NCBI GenBank assembly: GCA_949775045.1
Contig: OX459110.1
Coordinates: forward strand, 4,083,729-4,147,728
From: Metridium senile
Lineage: Eukaryota > Cnidaria > Anthozoa > Actiniaria > Metridiidae
Length of the DNA stretch: 64,000 nt
Reading direction: 5' to 3'
Part shown: in pieces, positions 1 through 13,400 of the stretch
How the letters are laid out: each line of letters begins with the position of its first letter
How positions within the stretch are numbered: the first letter of the stretch is position 1
Program-made: the position numbers and the translations under genes
Notes under the pieces: generated by a model
What the model was told of the DNA's origin: nothing
The model's database searches: none
The model's input: the letters and a program-made list of their open reading frames with translations, nothing else

Positions 1-760
1 TTTGGTTGGTTGGTTGGTTGGTTGTCTGTTTTTTTGTTTTGTTTGGTTGTTTGGTTGGTTGGTTGTCTGTTTGTTTGGTTATTTGGTTGGTTGTTTGGTT
101 GGTTGGTTGGTTGTTTGTCTGTTTGGTTTTTTGTTTGGTTGGTTGGTTGGTTGTTTGTCTGTTTGGTTTTTTGTTTGGTTGGTTGTTTGGTTGTTTGGTT
201 GGTTGTCTGTTTTTTTGTTTTGTTTGGTTGTTTGGTTGGTTGGTTGTCTGTTTGTTTGGTTATTTGGTTGGTTGTTTGGTTGGTTGGTTGGTTGTTTGTC
301 TGTTTGGTTTTTTGTTTGTTTGGTTGGTTGGTTGTTTGTCTGTTTGGTTTTTTGTTTGGTTGGTTGTTTGGTTGGTTGGTTGTTTGTCTGTTTGGTTTTT
401 TGTTTGTTTGGTTGGTTGGTTGTTTGTCTGTTTGTTTTTTTGTTTGGTTGGTTGTTTGGTTGTTTGTCTGTTTGGTTTTTTGTTTGGTTGGTTGGTTGGT
501 TGTTTGTCTGTTTGGTTTTTTGTTTGTTTGGTTGTTTGGTTGGTTGGTTGTTTGTCTGTTTGGTTTTTTGGTTGGTTGGTTGTTTGTCTGTTTGGTTTTT
601 TGTTTGTTTGGTTGGTTGGTTGTTTGTCTGTTTGGTTTTTTGGTTGGTTGGTTGTTTGGTTGGTTGGTTGTTTGTCTGTTTGGTTTTTTGTTTGTTTGGT
701 TGTTTGTTTGTTTGTTTGTTTGGTTGTTTGTTTGTTTGTTTGTTTGATCAATTTGTTTTT
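1..760. repeat. GT-rich minisatellite (TTTG/TTGG)
   Basis: About 750 bases built almost only from TTTG, TTGG and TTTGTCTG words, with a recurring longer block ending in GGTTTTTTG. All three plus-strand frames stay open because the words lack stop codons, so the long V/C/L/G/W/F open frames are artefacts. It lies in UTP20 intronic sequence upstream of the first visible exon. Confidence 0.95.
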
Positions 761-839
761 ATTTGTCTAATTGCTTGTTCGCTTGCTTGCTCGTTTTTTT
801 GCTTCTTTTTGTTTGTCTTTTTTCAAGTGACTATAGCCA

Positions 840-1032
840 ATGCATCAACCGTATATCAGTATAGAGCGGTTTTCGTATGAGTGGGAAACTGGCCGTAATA
901 TTTACGGTACTGTTACTGTAGAACTTTCAAATGTTTTTATAGAACTTACGGTACGGTTACGGGTACGGTACGGTACGGTCAGTTTCCCACTCGTACGAAA
1001 ACCGCTCTATGCATCAACCGTATATCAGTATA
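840..1032. mobile_element. Palindromic MITE flanked by 24-bp direct repeats
   Basis: The core 864-1008 has inverted ends: GAGCGGTTTTCGTATGAGTG on the left and the near-complement ending CGAAAACCGCTCT on the right, around TACGG-rich middle sequence. A 24-base identical direct repeat (starting ATGCATCAACC, ending CAGTATA) lies on both sides at 840-863 and 1009-1032. That is much longer than a normal MITE target duplication. Confidence 0.75.
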
Positions 1033-1071
1033 TCTGATAGAGGTAGAGGTAGTGAGTCTGAGTCTACCAAA

Positions 1072-1280
1072 TAGTCTCCTTCACAGTTCCCTGCGCCATC
1101 TTGAAAGGTAGCCGAACTTTGAATGGAAGCGAGACGAACGTTGAGCTTGCAATGATAGAGACCTTTTAACACCTCGCGGAACAAGTATTCACGTGTCACT
1201 ATCATTGCAAGCTCAACGTTCATCTCGCTTCAATGCTAAGGCCCGGCTACCTTTCAAGATGGCGCAGGGAACTGTGACTA
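1072..1280. mobile_element. MITE family A, copy 1
   Basis: Inverted repeat with terminal words CACAGTTCCCTGCGCCATCT and AAGATGGCGCAGGGAACTGT. The arms run about 80 bases, include AAAGGTAGCC and GCGAGACGAACGTTGAGC, and a short loop separates them. Four more copies occur in the window, at 22434, 27277, 33278 and 42667. No coding capacity. Confidence 0.85.
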
Positions 1281-1384
1281 TTACTAGGGCACTTGTGTCT
1301 GGCTAAAATATTTGAAACGTTAAAAAGTGGTTTACTTTTATTCAGCTTAGTTTCTATTAACGTTGTTTTTGCTCTCTCTCGCAG

Positions 1385-1483
1385 CTTCACGTTCTTGGCT
1401 TCACCCTACATTCTCTTCTGGATAAACTCTCGTCCACGTTATCACCGGGTGATTTAGATCACTGTTTACCGGACATTACACAG
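1385..1483 (+). CDS. UTP20: UTP20 exon (first visible)
   Basis: Acceptor CTCTCTCTCGCAG, donor GTAAGG, phase 0 at both ends, 33 codons beginning [15 protein letters not shown]. It matches the UTP20 region just before the ELFG/DLFG segment and joins exon 15397 in frame. Confidence 0.9.
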
Positions 1484-4400
1484 GTAAGGGTTCTATTGTA
1501 ACATAACTGTCATGAAATACTTGATATAGATCGCGCGCTCTGATTGGTCGAGAAGCGTTCTCCATAACGCATTATAAAATATTTGATATATATCGTGCGC
1601 TCTGATTGGTCGAGAAGCGTTCTCCATAACGCATTATAAAATATTTGATATATATCGCGCGCTCTGATTGGTCGAGAAGCGTTCTCCATAACGCATTATA
1701 AAATATTGGATATATATCGCGCGCTCTGATTGGTCGAGAAGCGTTCTCCATAACGCATTATAAAATATTTGATATATATAGCGCGCTCTGATTGGTTGAG
1801 AGAAGCGTTCTCCATAACGCATTATAAAATATTTGATATATATCGCGCGTTCTGATTGGTCGAGAAGCGTTCTCCATAACGCATTATAAAATATTTGATA
1901 TATATCGCGCGCTCTGATTGGTTGAGAAGCGTTCTCTATAACGCATTATAAAATATTTGATATATATCACGCGCTCCTATTGGTTGAGAAGCGTTCTCCA
2001 TAACGCATTATAAAATATTGGATATATATCGCGCGCTCTGATTGGTTCAGAAGCGTTCTCTATAACGCATTATAAAATATTTGATGTATATCGCGCGTTC
2101 TAATTGGTTGAGAAGCGTTTTCTATAACTCATTATAAAATTCATGAATAATTAATGAGAATTTTACAAATGAAATCACGTCCGTAATGAAGGTTGTATTT
2201 TAGATGTTAAAGAACTAAGGTTAGACTTTTAAGGTTAGACTTTTGTAAGTATTATACAATATTTGCGTCCGATCTGTATGCAATACAGTAGAACCCCGTT
2301 AATCCGGCCACCGAAGGGACAGCCCAAAGTGGCCGTATTAACGGGGTGGCTGTATTAAGGCGGTAAATTTTATAGAACATGTATGGGCATGCATTTCGTC
2401 GGGACCTAAAAAACTGGCCGCAATAACGGGGTGGCCGTAAGGCGGGGTTCCACTGTATACAACGGCTCGTTTTCCACTTGCCATATATCCCATACAGATT
2501 GTATATATTACATAGAGCACGGAACATCTTTTCGTTTAGAATAGAATAGAATACTCGAGAAGCGCATAGAAGCACGCTACGCTTCGTACTTCCCCTAACG
2601 CTTCTCTCGTCTTCTTAAAGTTCCCTCGTCCTCTATAGCTCAACAAAGCACGCTGCCTCGTTTTCTTCACTAAGAATCACTTATCCTATTTGGTTGAGTA
2701 GCGCGCTTTATCACACAGCACGCGCGTTTGCATATAGATCAAATATGTCAATTACAGTGGAACCCCGCCTTACGGCCACCCCGTTATTGCGGCCAGTTTT
2801 TTAGGTCCCGACGAAATGCATACATTTTCAATAAATTTCACCCGCTTAATGCGGCCACTACTAAATACGGCCACTTTTGGCTGTCCCTTCGGTGGCCGGA
2901 TTAACGGGGTTCCACTGCAGTATTTTATGAAAGAAATAGAAAACTTGCTTGCTGTGTTGTGTACAGCTATGACGCATTTAGGGATTCTCAGAGCACTCGA
3001 GAAGCACTCGCTTCACTTTGTGTCGTGCTTCTCTTCACATCTCTCGCTTGACTTATTGACGTTTAGGAGGTTAACCATTCGTTGGATAAGAAATGGCAAC
3101 TTATACACCGTATAAAAGACAGTGTTACTTACTGACGTTTAGGACGTTAATCCTTCGTCGGAGTAAAAATGGCAACTTATGCACCGTATAAAAGAGAGTG
3201 TTACTTACTGACGTTTAGGACGTCAATCCTCCGTTGGATAAGAAATGGTAACTTATACACCGTATAAAAGACAGTGTTACTTACTGACGTTTAGGACGTT
3301 AATCCTTCGTTTGATAAGAAATGGTAACTTATGCACCGTATAAATGAGAGTGTTACCTTACTGACGTTTATAGGACGTTAATCCTTTGTCGGAGTAAAAA
3401 TGGTAACTTATACACCGTATAAAAGAGAGTGTTACTGACTGACGTTTAGGACGTTAATCCTTTGTCGGAGTAAAAATGGTAACTTATACACCGTATAAAA
3501 GAGAGTGTTACTGACTGACGTTTAGGACGTTAATCCTTTGTCGGAGTAAAAATGGTAACTTATACACCGTATAAAAGAGAGTGTTACACGTTTAGGTCGT
3601 TAATTCTTCGTCAGAGTAAAAATGGTAACTTAGTAAAAGAGAACAAATCGTATCATATTTTACATCCATCACTCCCCGTAGGGGCTTTTCCGTGAGGCTC
3701 GCTCGCACACACTACCATTCACAACACACAACTCTGCTCTCATGTTGACTTTTGTGAAAGGTTGGTATTAAGTGCTTTGTTATTCAAATATATCAAAGGC
3801 TATTTCGTGTCATAAGTATTTTGTTTTTGTTGTTGTTGTTGTTGTTGTTGTATATATTGTTTTGTGATGGTTGACATTATAAGTGTTGGTAAGAAGTAGT
3901 TAGTAGAAGTGTTAATAAGTTTCTACTCATGTTTATACGGTGTATATTTAAGCTTTGTTATTCAAATAGATCAAAGGCCTTTAGTGTCATGTACGGGCAA
4001 TCAAGGTCATTGTAAAGATAAATTACCACTTTAACTTTACTTATAAGCAAGTACTTAACCAGCAGGGAATTACGTGAACAAAATACTAATGATACGAATA
4101 GGAACAAACAAAATAAAGACGAGAACTAGCTGAACAACTCTCATCATTTTTTTGATTTTTTAATTTTTTAATTCGCCGGTAACAAATCGATTTAAGGAGG
4201 ACTGGTTTTGAGTTTCCCTTGTACCAATACTTGGGATGGTTTGCAAAGGCGGACAACCTTTTTAAAATAGGTGTATGCCTATAATTTCTTTCCTTCTTGG
4301 AATGACCTGACGCCTTGGACAATCTTTTAGGTAGATGTCTATAATTCTTTTCCGAATGAATGGCATGGAATATTTTTAACGATTTTGACATTCTGTTTGT

Positions 4401-7400
4401 ATTAAAACCGTTCTTGTCCTGAAATGACTATCGTCGTGGACAACCTATTTGAGACAAGTGTATGTCAATAATTTGTTTTCGACTTGGAACTATCCTCTTT
4501 GACAACCATTTTCAAATAGGTGAATGCCTATAATTTCATTCCGACTTAAAACTATCGCCCTGTACAACTTTTTTGTCATACGTGTGTATATAAAAGGTTT
4601 CTTATCACGTGACTGTGTATATCCTCTATTTTTATAGATATATTTGCCATGGCAAAAGGAATATTAAGAGTTTATTGTAAATCACTTAGCGGTCGTTAAC
4701 AATATTTAATGTCAGCGAAAGGGCTGGTTCCCATGGCACCAGTGAGGTAGAATCGTACACAATGCTCATCTAATGTGCACAAGAATTATGGGTAATCAAC
4801 TTTAGTGATTTATTGTAGCAATTTCACAGCGTATTTTGGGTGAGATAGCACGCGCTGAATCATACACAATTTATCACAAATTAGCTTACATAAATACGGC
4901 GTTTTTGTTTATTATTTCTGAAATTAAAGCGGGCAAAATCGTTTTCAACAATAATAATAGTATGAAGATACTCATAGAATTCCGTCCTCAATGCGCCACA
5001 CAATTTCTTGAAAATGTTTCTCAAAAAGAAATGTCTTGAGCTTTGTCTAGAATCCTTCAAAAGTTTCCTTTCTACAACATTCATTGTAATTAGGCAGCCA
5101 GTTTTGAACGTTTTACTTGACTTATTGTCGAGATTTATGCCGAGAAGCTTATTAGCATGTTATATCTCTATCTATTATCCAACTAGTCATAGACGAGTAA
5201 AAATATCGCAATATTAGGACTACATCAAGTAAAAACATCCAGCAATATTTCAACTTGTCTTTGACAAGCCTTTCAAACCAAAAAATATTTTGCTTTATTA
5301 AAGAACAAGAACCCTTTTTCTGATAGTTAGATAATAAATAACTTATTAGACAGTTTTATATGTAATATGGCTGGAATTTAAATATTTATATCTTCTTAGG
5401 GGCCGTTTACATGAGATAGGGTTACCCTAGGTGTAGGGCGAACTCTTATTGTTTTCTTTTCTCTGGGGACTCTCAAACAAAAGAGTTCGCCCTGCTAGGA
5501 GGGTTACCCTATTTCCATGTAAACGGCCCCTTAGACAGTTTGATGTGTAATATCGCTGGATATTTTACTCGTTAACTTGCATTTTGGCTCGTCAAAGTAC
5601 AGCGTTTCGTTCGTAAAATATTCAGCCACAATCCACATCAAACTGTAATAAGTTATATATACATAATTGCAAGAACGTTGTCCTGACTTTTGTAGTTTAG
5701 TGGGAAATTAATTGATTAAAAGACAAAAGAAGATCACTCAAGCCGAACGTTTTTTTTTTTGTTATTCCTTTCTTACTAAATTACTAATGTTCTTTTTTCT
5801 TGTGACAACCTTCTTGCAATTAGGTGTATATTTAAATTTGTTATTGCACGCTTTTGTTCATGTACTCGTTGTACGTTTATTTGTTGCCCATTATGAAATC
5901 GAAGGATGTTTGTTTTACTTCTCTTTTACTAATTACAATCAGCAAAATGTCGGAAGTTCATGCCATTTCCAACTCTTTTGAACGAATCCAATATCACACT
6001 TTAATCAAATTGTTGAAAACATTATCAAAATTGTCAAAATTATTAAAATTGTTTACTCAAACTACTTGAAAAGAAAAAAAAGAAGGAAGAGAAAAGAAGA
6101 CGAGAGAAGAGAAGAGAAGAGAAGAGAAGAGAAGAGAAGAGAAGAGAAACCGGGGAAAAAGGAAAATTAGAAAAACGCAAAAAAGAAAATAAAGAAAACG
6201 AACAACTAAAGAACGGACAGCGCTTTCGCAAATAGCTATATTCAGCATGTGGAACTAAAACGTCTTTCACATTTCTTTAATTAAACATTACTAGAAAAAT
6301 TCCAATCATAGTACTTATTGCTTGTTTTGATTCTCCCCAAGGTCATTTTCTTGGCAACCACTAGTTAATTGACGTAGTTTTATGTAGTTTCGTAGAAGAT
6401 TATCGTTACTTAGACATTTTCATCTTGTTTACATTAACACTAGGTAAACATAATTATGACTTTATCAGGTTGGAATGCTTGTTAATACATTTTTACAAAG
6501 TTGTCAAGAGATGATAATAATATATTATAAAATCCATGAATAATCATTGAGACTTTTTCAAAAGAAATCACGTCCGCGAAGGTTGTATTTTAGATACAAA
6601 ATCTTCCTGTTTTGTATAGTTTCAGCTTGAATTTGTTCGGCCAGATTTACTTTTATTTTGATAATTTTAGTAAAATATGAAAGAACTATCGTAAATATAT
6701 ATATAAATCATAAATATATAATACTTAATGTAAAACTTACCATATCAAAAAGAAAATAACCTAAATATAACTAAAATCTAATTAAAATGTGCGAATGTAT
6801 GAAAAAGGTTATTTAAATAAATAAGTTTTTAGCTTACTTTTAAAAGCAGTAAAATAGTCTGTATTACGTAAATAAAGTGGGACCTAGTACCCGTGTCCGG
6901 GGGCAAATAGAGATAGATAATATAAATATCAAATAAAGAAACAGAGAAAAAAATTACGAGAGAGACCTCTCGGATGAGGGGATTTTTTTTGTTTTTGTTT
7001 TATTTTTTATACAAGCTGTATTTGCTAGTATTATTGTCACGCGATAATGACGTCGATGAATTTGCATTCTTGAAAGTGGGCGAGAATTTTAAAGAAAATA
7101 AATCAACTAGATACAAGGCTTTTGCCACGAGGGTTTTTCTCCTGGTTATCCTTAAAAATCAACTTGTGAGTAAGGTATACTAGTTTACTCGCTAGTTTCT
7201 ATTTCTATTTTTTACGATGTTACAAATTTCATTCAGGCTATTACCTATCGTATATATCAAACACCAACGCAGCCTATACTAGTCTACTCGCTAGTTTCCA
7301 TTTATGTTGAATTTAGTTTCATTTCATCTGTTTAGCAAATAAACTTAATTCTTTCTTTACGAGTTCAAAATACTCTCGTTCATCGGTCCGTTGGTCCGTC

Positions 7401-10400
7401 CATCCATCAGTTTTGGTGCTGGGAAAACGTGGAAGGTTCTCATACTAAATGGAATTGAGTTTTTTGATACTGTGATAATAGAAAAGCAATGTGTTACTAC
7501 TTCCATTTTTCACCATATAAATCTCAACTTTTATCAGTGTTAATAGAGATTTGCATTAAAGAGTGAAAAAAATCATTGTTTTACGTTGAGTTACAACTTG
7601 GGCACCAGATCATATTTGTTTGATGTGTTGTTCTCTCTCATGCCACGAGGGTTTTTCTCCGGGCTATCCGGTTTTTCTCCCTCAGCAAAAATGAACATGT
7701 GAGGAGTGATGTATGAAAAATATTTAATGTAGAGGTAGTGATTGTGGGTGCCAGAAAAAGAATAACCACTATGTGGATCTGCTGTGGAAATTATTATATT
7801 ATATATTATATTATTTTAGTTACCGAATGTCCCTAGCCAGTGGCTAATGTTTAAGTGACACTCACACTCACTACCCCTATATTGAATATCAGAGCAAACG
7901 ACATTGCTCACATGTTGATTATTTCACATGGAAAGTGCGCTGTATAAATTCCATATAATTATCATTAATATACATTGTAAAGCGCATTTGAACATATTTC
8001 ACATGGAAAGTGCGCTAAATAAATTCCATATCAGTTATAATTAATATACATTGTAAAGCGCATTTGAACATATTTCACATGGAAAGTGCGCTATATAAAT
8101 TCCATATCATGATCATTAATATACATTGTAAAGCGCATTTGAACATATTTCACATGGAAAGTGCGCTATATAAATTCCATATCATTATCATTAATATACA
8201 TTGTAAAGCGCATTTGAACATATTTCACATGGAAAATGCGTTATATAAATTCCATATCATTATCTTTAATATACATTATAAAGCGCATTTGAACATATTT
8301 CACACGGTAAAGTGCTCTATACAGATATGTCATGTTTTCTTCGAGAAATTTCTTTCCTTTCGTTGTTTATATTTATTCCTCACGTTCTGTGAACTTTTCT
8401 TTATTTAAGTATCCATTATCAACCCTGTCGCAATCAAACTCTCGTCACAAAATGTGTTTGTTATTGTAAATACCCTTGCCTGTGAAATGGTCAATCTTAT
8501 TGGCTAATTCACGCCTTGGGGCGTCATGGACTGATCAACCAATCAGAATACAGTATGGTATTCTTTATAACCAAGTTGCCACGCAATCTTGGTTTCTTAA
8601 TGCCAAACTTGGAACACACTGAGAACTTGGAAAATCGCACAAAAGGTTATCAAACTTACCATTTTGCTTTCTCGTTAAATGTGAGCAGTTGAAACACCTA
8701 TTGCTACTTACTTTCGTATTTACAATCTTTACACCGTATACAAGAGTAAACTTACTGGCGATTCGGACGTCACTCATACATTTGGGGAAACGGCAGTAAT
8801 CTTTCCTTAGAGTGAAAAGCGTTTCTCCTGTGTCTGAAGGTGAAAGAGCATTCAGTTTTAGTATTTAGAAATAGTATTTAGATATCAACTATTTTTGGTT
8901 GGAAATACACCAAGATAGATATCAAAACTTTCGTTCCAGTAAAGAACAGTGAATCCTTTGGGGTATTCTGAGACAAAAATCCCCAGAGCGTGTCTTTTTA
9001 AAGATTTCTTATAACTTTTGTTTCCATCAAGAATAGTGAAACATCTAGATACTTGAGACAGTACTTTTTCACAACATAACTTGTCAAAGTTGTGTTCTAG
9101 TGAAAAAAATTCTCACAATCTTGGAAAAATTTGAAGCAAGTGTTTGTTGAGAGCGGGATTTTTTTCTTGGAAGTTAAGGCTCCTAGAGGTCTTTGGAACG
9201 AACAATCAACAGTCAATCTTCAGGAACGTTACTTTTAACTTGATTTATAGTGTGCAAATCGGAACACAAAATTTGAAGCAATTTGAATTGTGTATTTTAT
9301 GGTTGATCTTGTTTTTTAAAAACAGTGTCAGTTTGAAAACAATATTAGAGGAAAATAAGATTTGACATTGACGTCTTTCTCAAGAGTCCATTGACTTGTG
9401 TATGATATCTATTGTCTCCAAATAATAACACTGCTATATCACCGACAGTGATCAAGAGAGCTTTCAAGATGGTCTTAAACTCTACCAACACTTCATACTC
9501 GCTTCCTATCGGTAATTTCAGCAACGTGACATCTCAAAACTTTACAAATAACACGATAAACCCGACTGTGTTCGACGTGTTGATTAATAATATCACTAAT
9601 TTAACTACTACGAAACCTGGACGTCCTAAAAGATCAAGCTTTTTATGTCTTATTGAAGATGAGGAAGATGATGGCACAAAGGCCGTCAAGACGTTGGCAT
9701 ATATCATCGTCTTCCTTGCGTCCGCCTTCGGTAATAGCCTTATCATGGCAGTGATTGCCTTAAATCGGAGAATGCACACACCGGTAAATTTCTTCATACT
9801 GAATATGGCGTTGAGTGATCTGCTAGTCACCGTCTTCTTTATGCCAAGGATGTTCTCTCGGATATTCTACGGGCTTGCGTGGCAAGTTACCGGTACTGCA
9901 GGACTAATTCTATGTAAGATATCCCCGTCCATGCAGGAGTTTTGCTCTTCGTTATCAGTGCTTCTCTTCATGGCGATATCTGTCGATCGCTTTTTGGCTG
10001 TCGTCTTCCCTCTGAAGAAAATCATCACCAAAAAAGTTGCGATCATCATGCTTATTGGTATATGGTTCTTCACTCTAGCCATAAGAATACCAACATTCTA
10101 TGGGTTTAAGTTAAGAACACTTCGTGGGAAGTATTACTGCGTATCAGTGCTAGAAGATCCCGTTGCTGACGAAATCTATAAACAGTCCGCTTTCGCGGTA
10201 TTCTACGCTGTTCCTCTCTGTATAGTAGTTGTGCTTTACTCAGCTGTAATCATCGCTTTGAAGAAGAGGAAGCGGCCAGGGGCCACCAGCCAAACGCAAG
10301 CGAATGTCCAACTCAAGCGAACCCACCGAATACTCAAGATGCTGGTGACAGTGGTTATAAGCTTCTCGGTTTGTTGGTTTCTGTATTTCTGTCTACCAGT

Positions 10401-13400
10401 TCTCAGCAAGTATATGGACTACCAGGATGTCACATGTAACCTGTTATTTCCAATGTTTTTCTTCTCTCACTTGTACTGTGCCTTCAACCCCATGGTGTAC
10501 CTCTTATACATCGAGAGTTACCGTCGTGCCGCTAGGGATATGCTGTATTTTTGTTGTCCAAGACGGAATGCTGTGGGACCGGCTTACGATGAACGAAGCA
10601 CTTCAGAGATGAGGAATGTAAGACGTGGTAGATCGTCTACCGTAGAATTGGATAAGACGTATGGTATAGAGTCGACCGAAAGCCCTATGCAAGAACTTCC
10701 CAAAGACTGTTAAAGAGAAAGAACTCCTTTGATTATAATATCTTTAAACAGAGATTGGCTGATGACTTTATTTAAAGAGAAATGACTCGTTTGAATATCA
10801 TTTTTTTTTTTGAGAGAGACTGTCTGCGGACTTTCCAAAGAGTTAAAGAAAAAGAACTCCTTTGATTTTCATGGAGTACTTTTAGAGAGATATTGTTTGG
10901 GGACTAAAAAGAACTCCTTTTGACAAAGATTGGTTGAAGACTTTCCGAATGTCCTCTTTGAGAAGGTCCTTCGCTCAGTGTTTTCCGGCATAAAAAGCTC
11001 GGTTAAAGTTAGAAAATAAATTTAGAAATAATTAAAAAGGCGATTTCTATTTTAACATACAAATTGGAAAGCATGCTGGCCAAGAAAACGTCTAAATACC
11101 TGCTGTTGAAACATAAGACGACACATTGCTCGATTAAATTAGAAAAGTAATTTAAAAATATCTAAAAGGAACATTTCTATTTTAACATACAAATTGGAAA
11201 GGATGCTGGCAAAGAAATGTCTGCTGTTGAAACTTAAGTAGACACATTGGCAAATACATTTTTCAAAATCAGTGAGATTGGACATATAGGCAAACAAAGT
11301 TGATTCTCAAACAGGGAAATTGAACACGAAGGCAAGCAAACTTGATTCTGAAACAGGAAAATTGAACACGAAGGCAAACAAACTTGATTCTGAAACAGTT
11401 AGTATGGACAATTACTTGTCAAAGAAGTTGTTTCTAAAACATTTTAATTGAACATGAAGCTAATAATTAGTTTTGAAACAAATCGGACATAATGTCAACG
11501 AAACTTGATTCCGGATTTTATAACAATAGATTTGGACATATTAATGGAAACTAGCGAATAAACTAGTATAGGCTGCGTTGGTGTTTGATATAAAGGATAG
11601 GTAATAGAATGAAATGTGTAACACCGTAAAAAATAGAAATAGAAACTAGCGAGTAACAAGTATAGGCTGCGTCGTTGTTTGATATAAACGATAGGTAATA
11701 GAATGAAATTTGTAACACTGTAAAAAATAGAAATAGAAACTAGCGAGTAAACTAGTATAGGCTGCGTCGTTGTTTGATATAAACGATTGGTAATAGAATG
11801 AAATTTGTAATACCGTAAAAACATATTAACTTAACTTAGTTTTGAACATGTTACCAAAGAAAAGGGTCGAATGTTACAAGTGAAAAACTGTAAGAAGTGT
11901 ATTCCTAGCTTTAAAATGGGACAGGAAGCTTACAAACACACAATATTCATTCAAGACCTCTAGTGTTATTTAACGAGATATTATGCGATTTCTTTTTTCT
12001 TTTCTTTTTGCATGTTAGGTTACCCTGTCCAATCCGGAACTCGACGGCTTTGAAAAACGTATTTGGCATAGCAAATACTCCATTTTCGAGTTCTTCATTG
12101 TACAGCCTAAAGGCACGGGCAAACGGTTTAAACATTTGCTTCAGCATCCGTTCGATTTTGTTGAATGGCAATGTTTAAACGCTTTTGAACTCTTTCAACA
12201 TTGTTGAAACGTGTTGAATTGATGTTGAAAGAGTTTAAAAGCGTTAAAACATTGTTTAAACATTGCCATTCAACAAAATCGAGCGGATGTTGAAGCCGTT
12301 TTCCCGGGTCTTAAGCCTCGGTAGCATGTGACATATACTTTTGTATTTAGTATAATGCGTGTTAAAGAAAGAAATACATGTATCACAAAAAAATAACGTA
12401 GGTTTTGTCTGTGTTTTTTTTTTTACTAATTTACCTACAATTAACACTGCCTGTAGTAAGGCAGAATACTTTTCAGAAATTTTCATTTATTAATTTGTTT
12501 TACCATTAAAATTCTGCAACAAAATATGACTGAGGAATTGTTTTCAATTTGATCCCTGTAATACATTTTCTATAGCGTTTCAGCGCAACATTGGCTTGTC
12601 AATAATGTTAAAATCGTATTGCCCCGGTAACTCCTTCGTTCAGGCAGTCACATGATGACTGTTCAAATATCACATTACCTTTCATAACACCTTTGCCGTA
12701 ATATATTTGAATAACCATTATGTGCAAGCCTACATGAAGTAGTTACCTTCGTCCCTTGTAACGTTGCTTTTACCCAAATTTGAAAAAGAAAGATCTAGAT
12801 TTGTTTTGGTAACTAATGTTAGATTTATCGCCAAAGTCGTACACAAGCTCAAACGCATTAAGCAAGCATTAAATATATTAATGATCTGCCCAATTGACTG
12901 CTTCACGGCCACTGCACATTACCGTGGAGATAAATTGAGTCATGTGTTTTCTTAGTAACATTCGCAATAAAATTGTTATTGTGGAATCGTGTTCAGTTCA
13001 AACGTCGCATCGCACATGTGCCGAATCTAATGCAAATGAGCAAAACTTATATATTTTTTAATTCATTTGCATTAGATTTGACACATGTAAAGGCCCGGCA
13101 AACAGCTTCAAAATCCGTTCGATTTTGTTGAATGGCAATGTTGAAGCCGTTTGCTCACCCTTTCAACATTGTCAATGAAACCGTTTGTCCCCCTACGCTC
13201 AACATCGTTCAACAACCATTCTACAGCGTTAAACAAAATCGAACCAGTGTTGAAGCAAATGTTGAGTCCGTTTGCCCGGGCCTTAAGATGCGACGTTTGG
13301 AGAGACCTTTTCACTGTTCTCGTCCACAACCTCAGCCTCGATATCGTGTATTATATTCTTTACAGTTTGACTGCAGCTCGTGGTAATTTAAGGAATGTAC

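Noticed and set aside
2..880. Three overlapping plus-strand frames of about 250-290 residues rich in V/C/L/G/W/F
   Set aside because: They are translations of a stop-free GT-rich simple repeat, with all frames equally open.
7915..8325. CRISPR-like array of regular repeats
   Set aside because: Units are contiguous 77-bp tandem repeats without unique spacers, and the DNA is animal.
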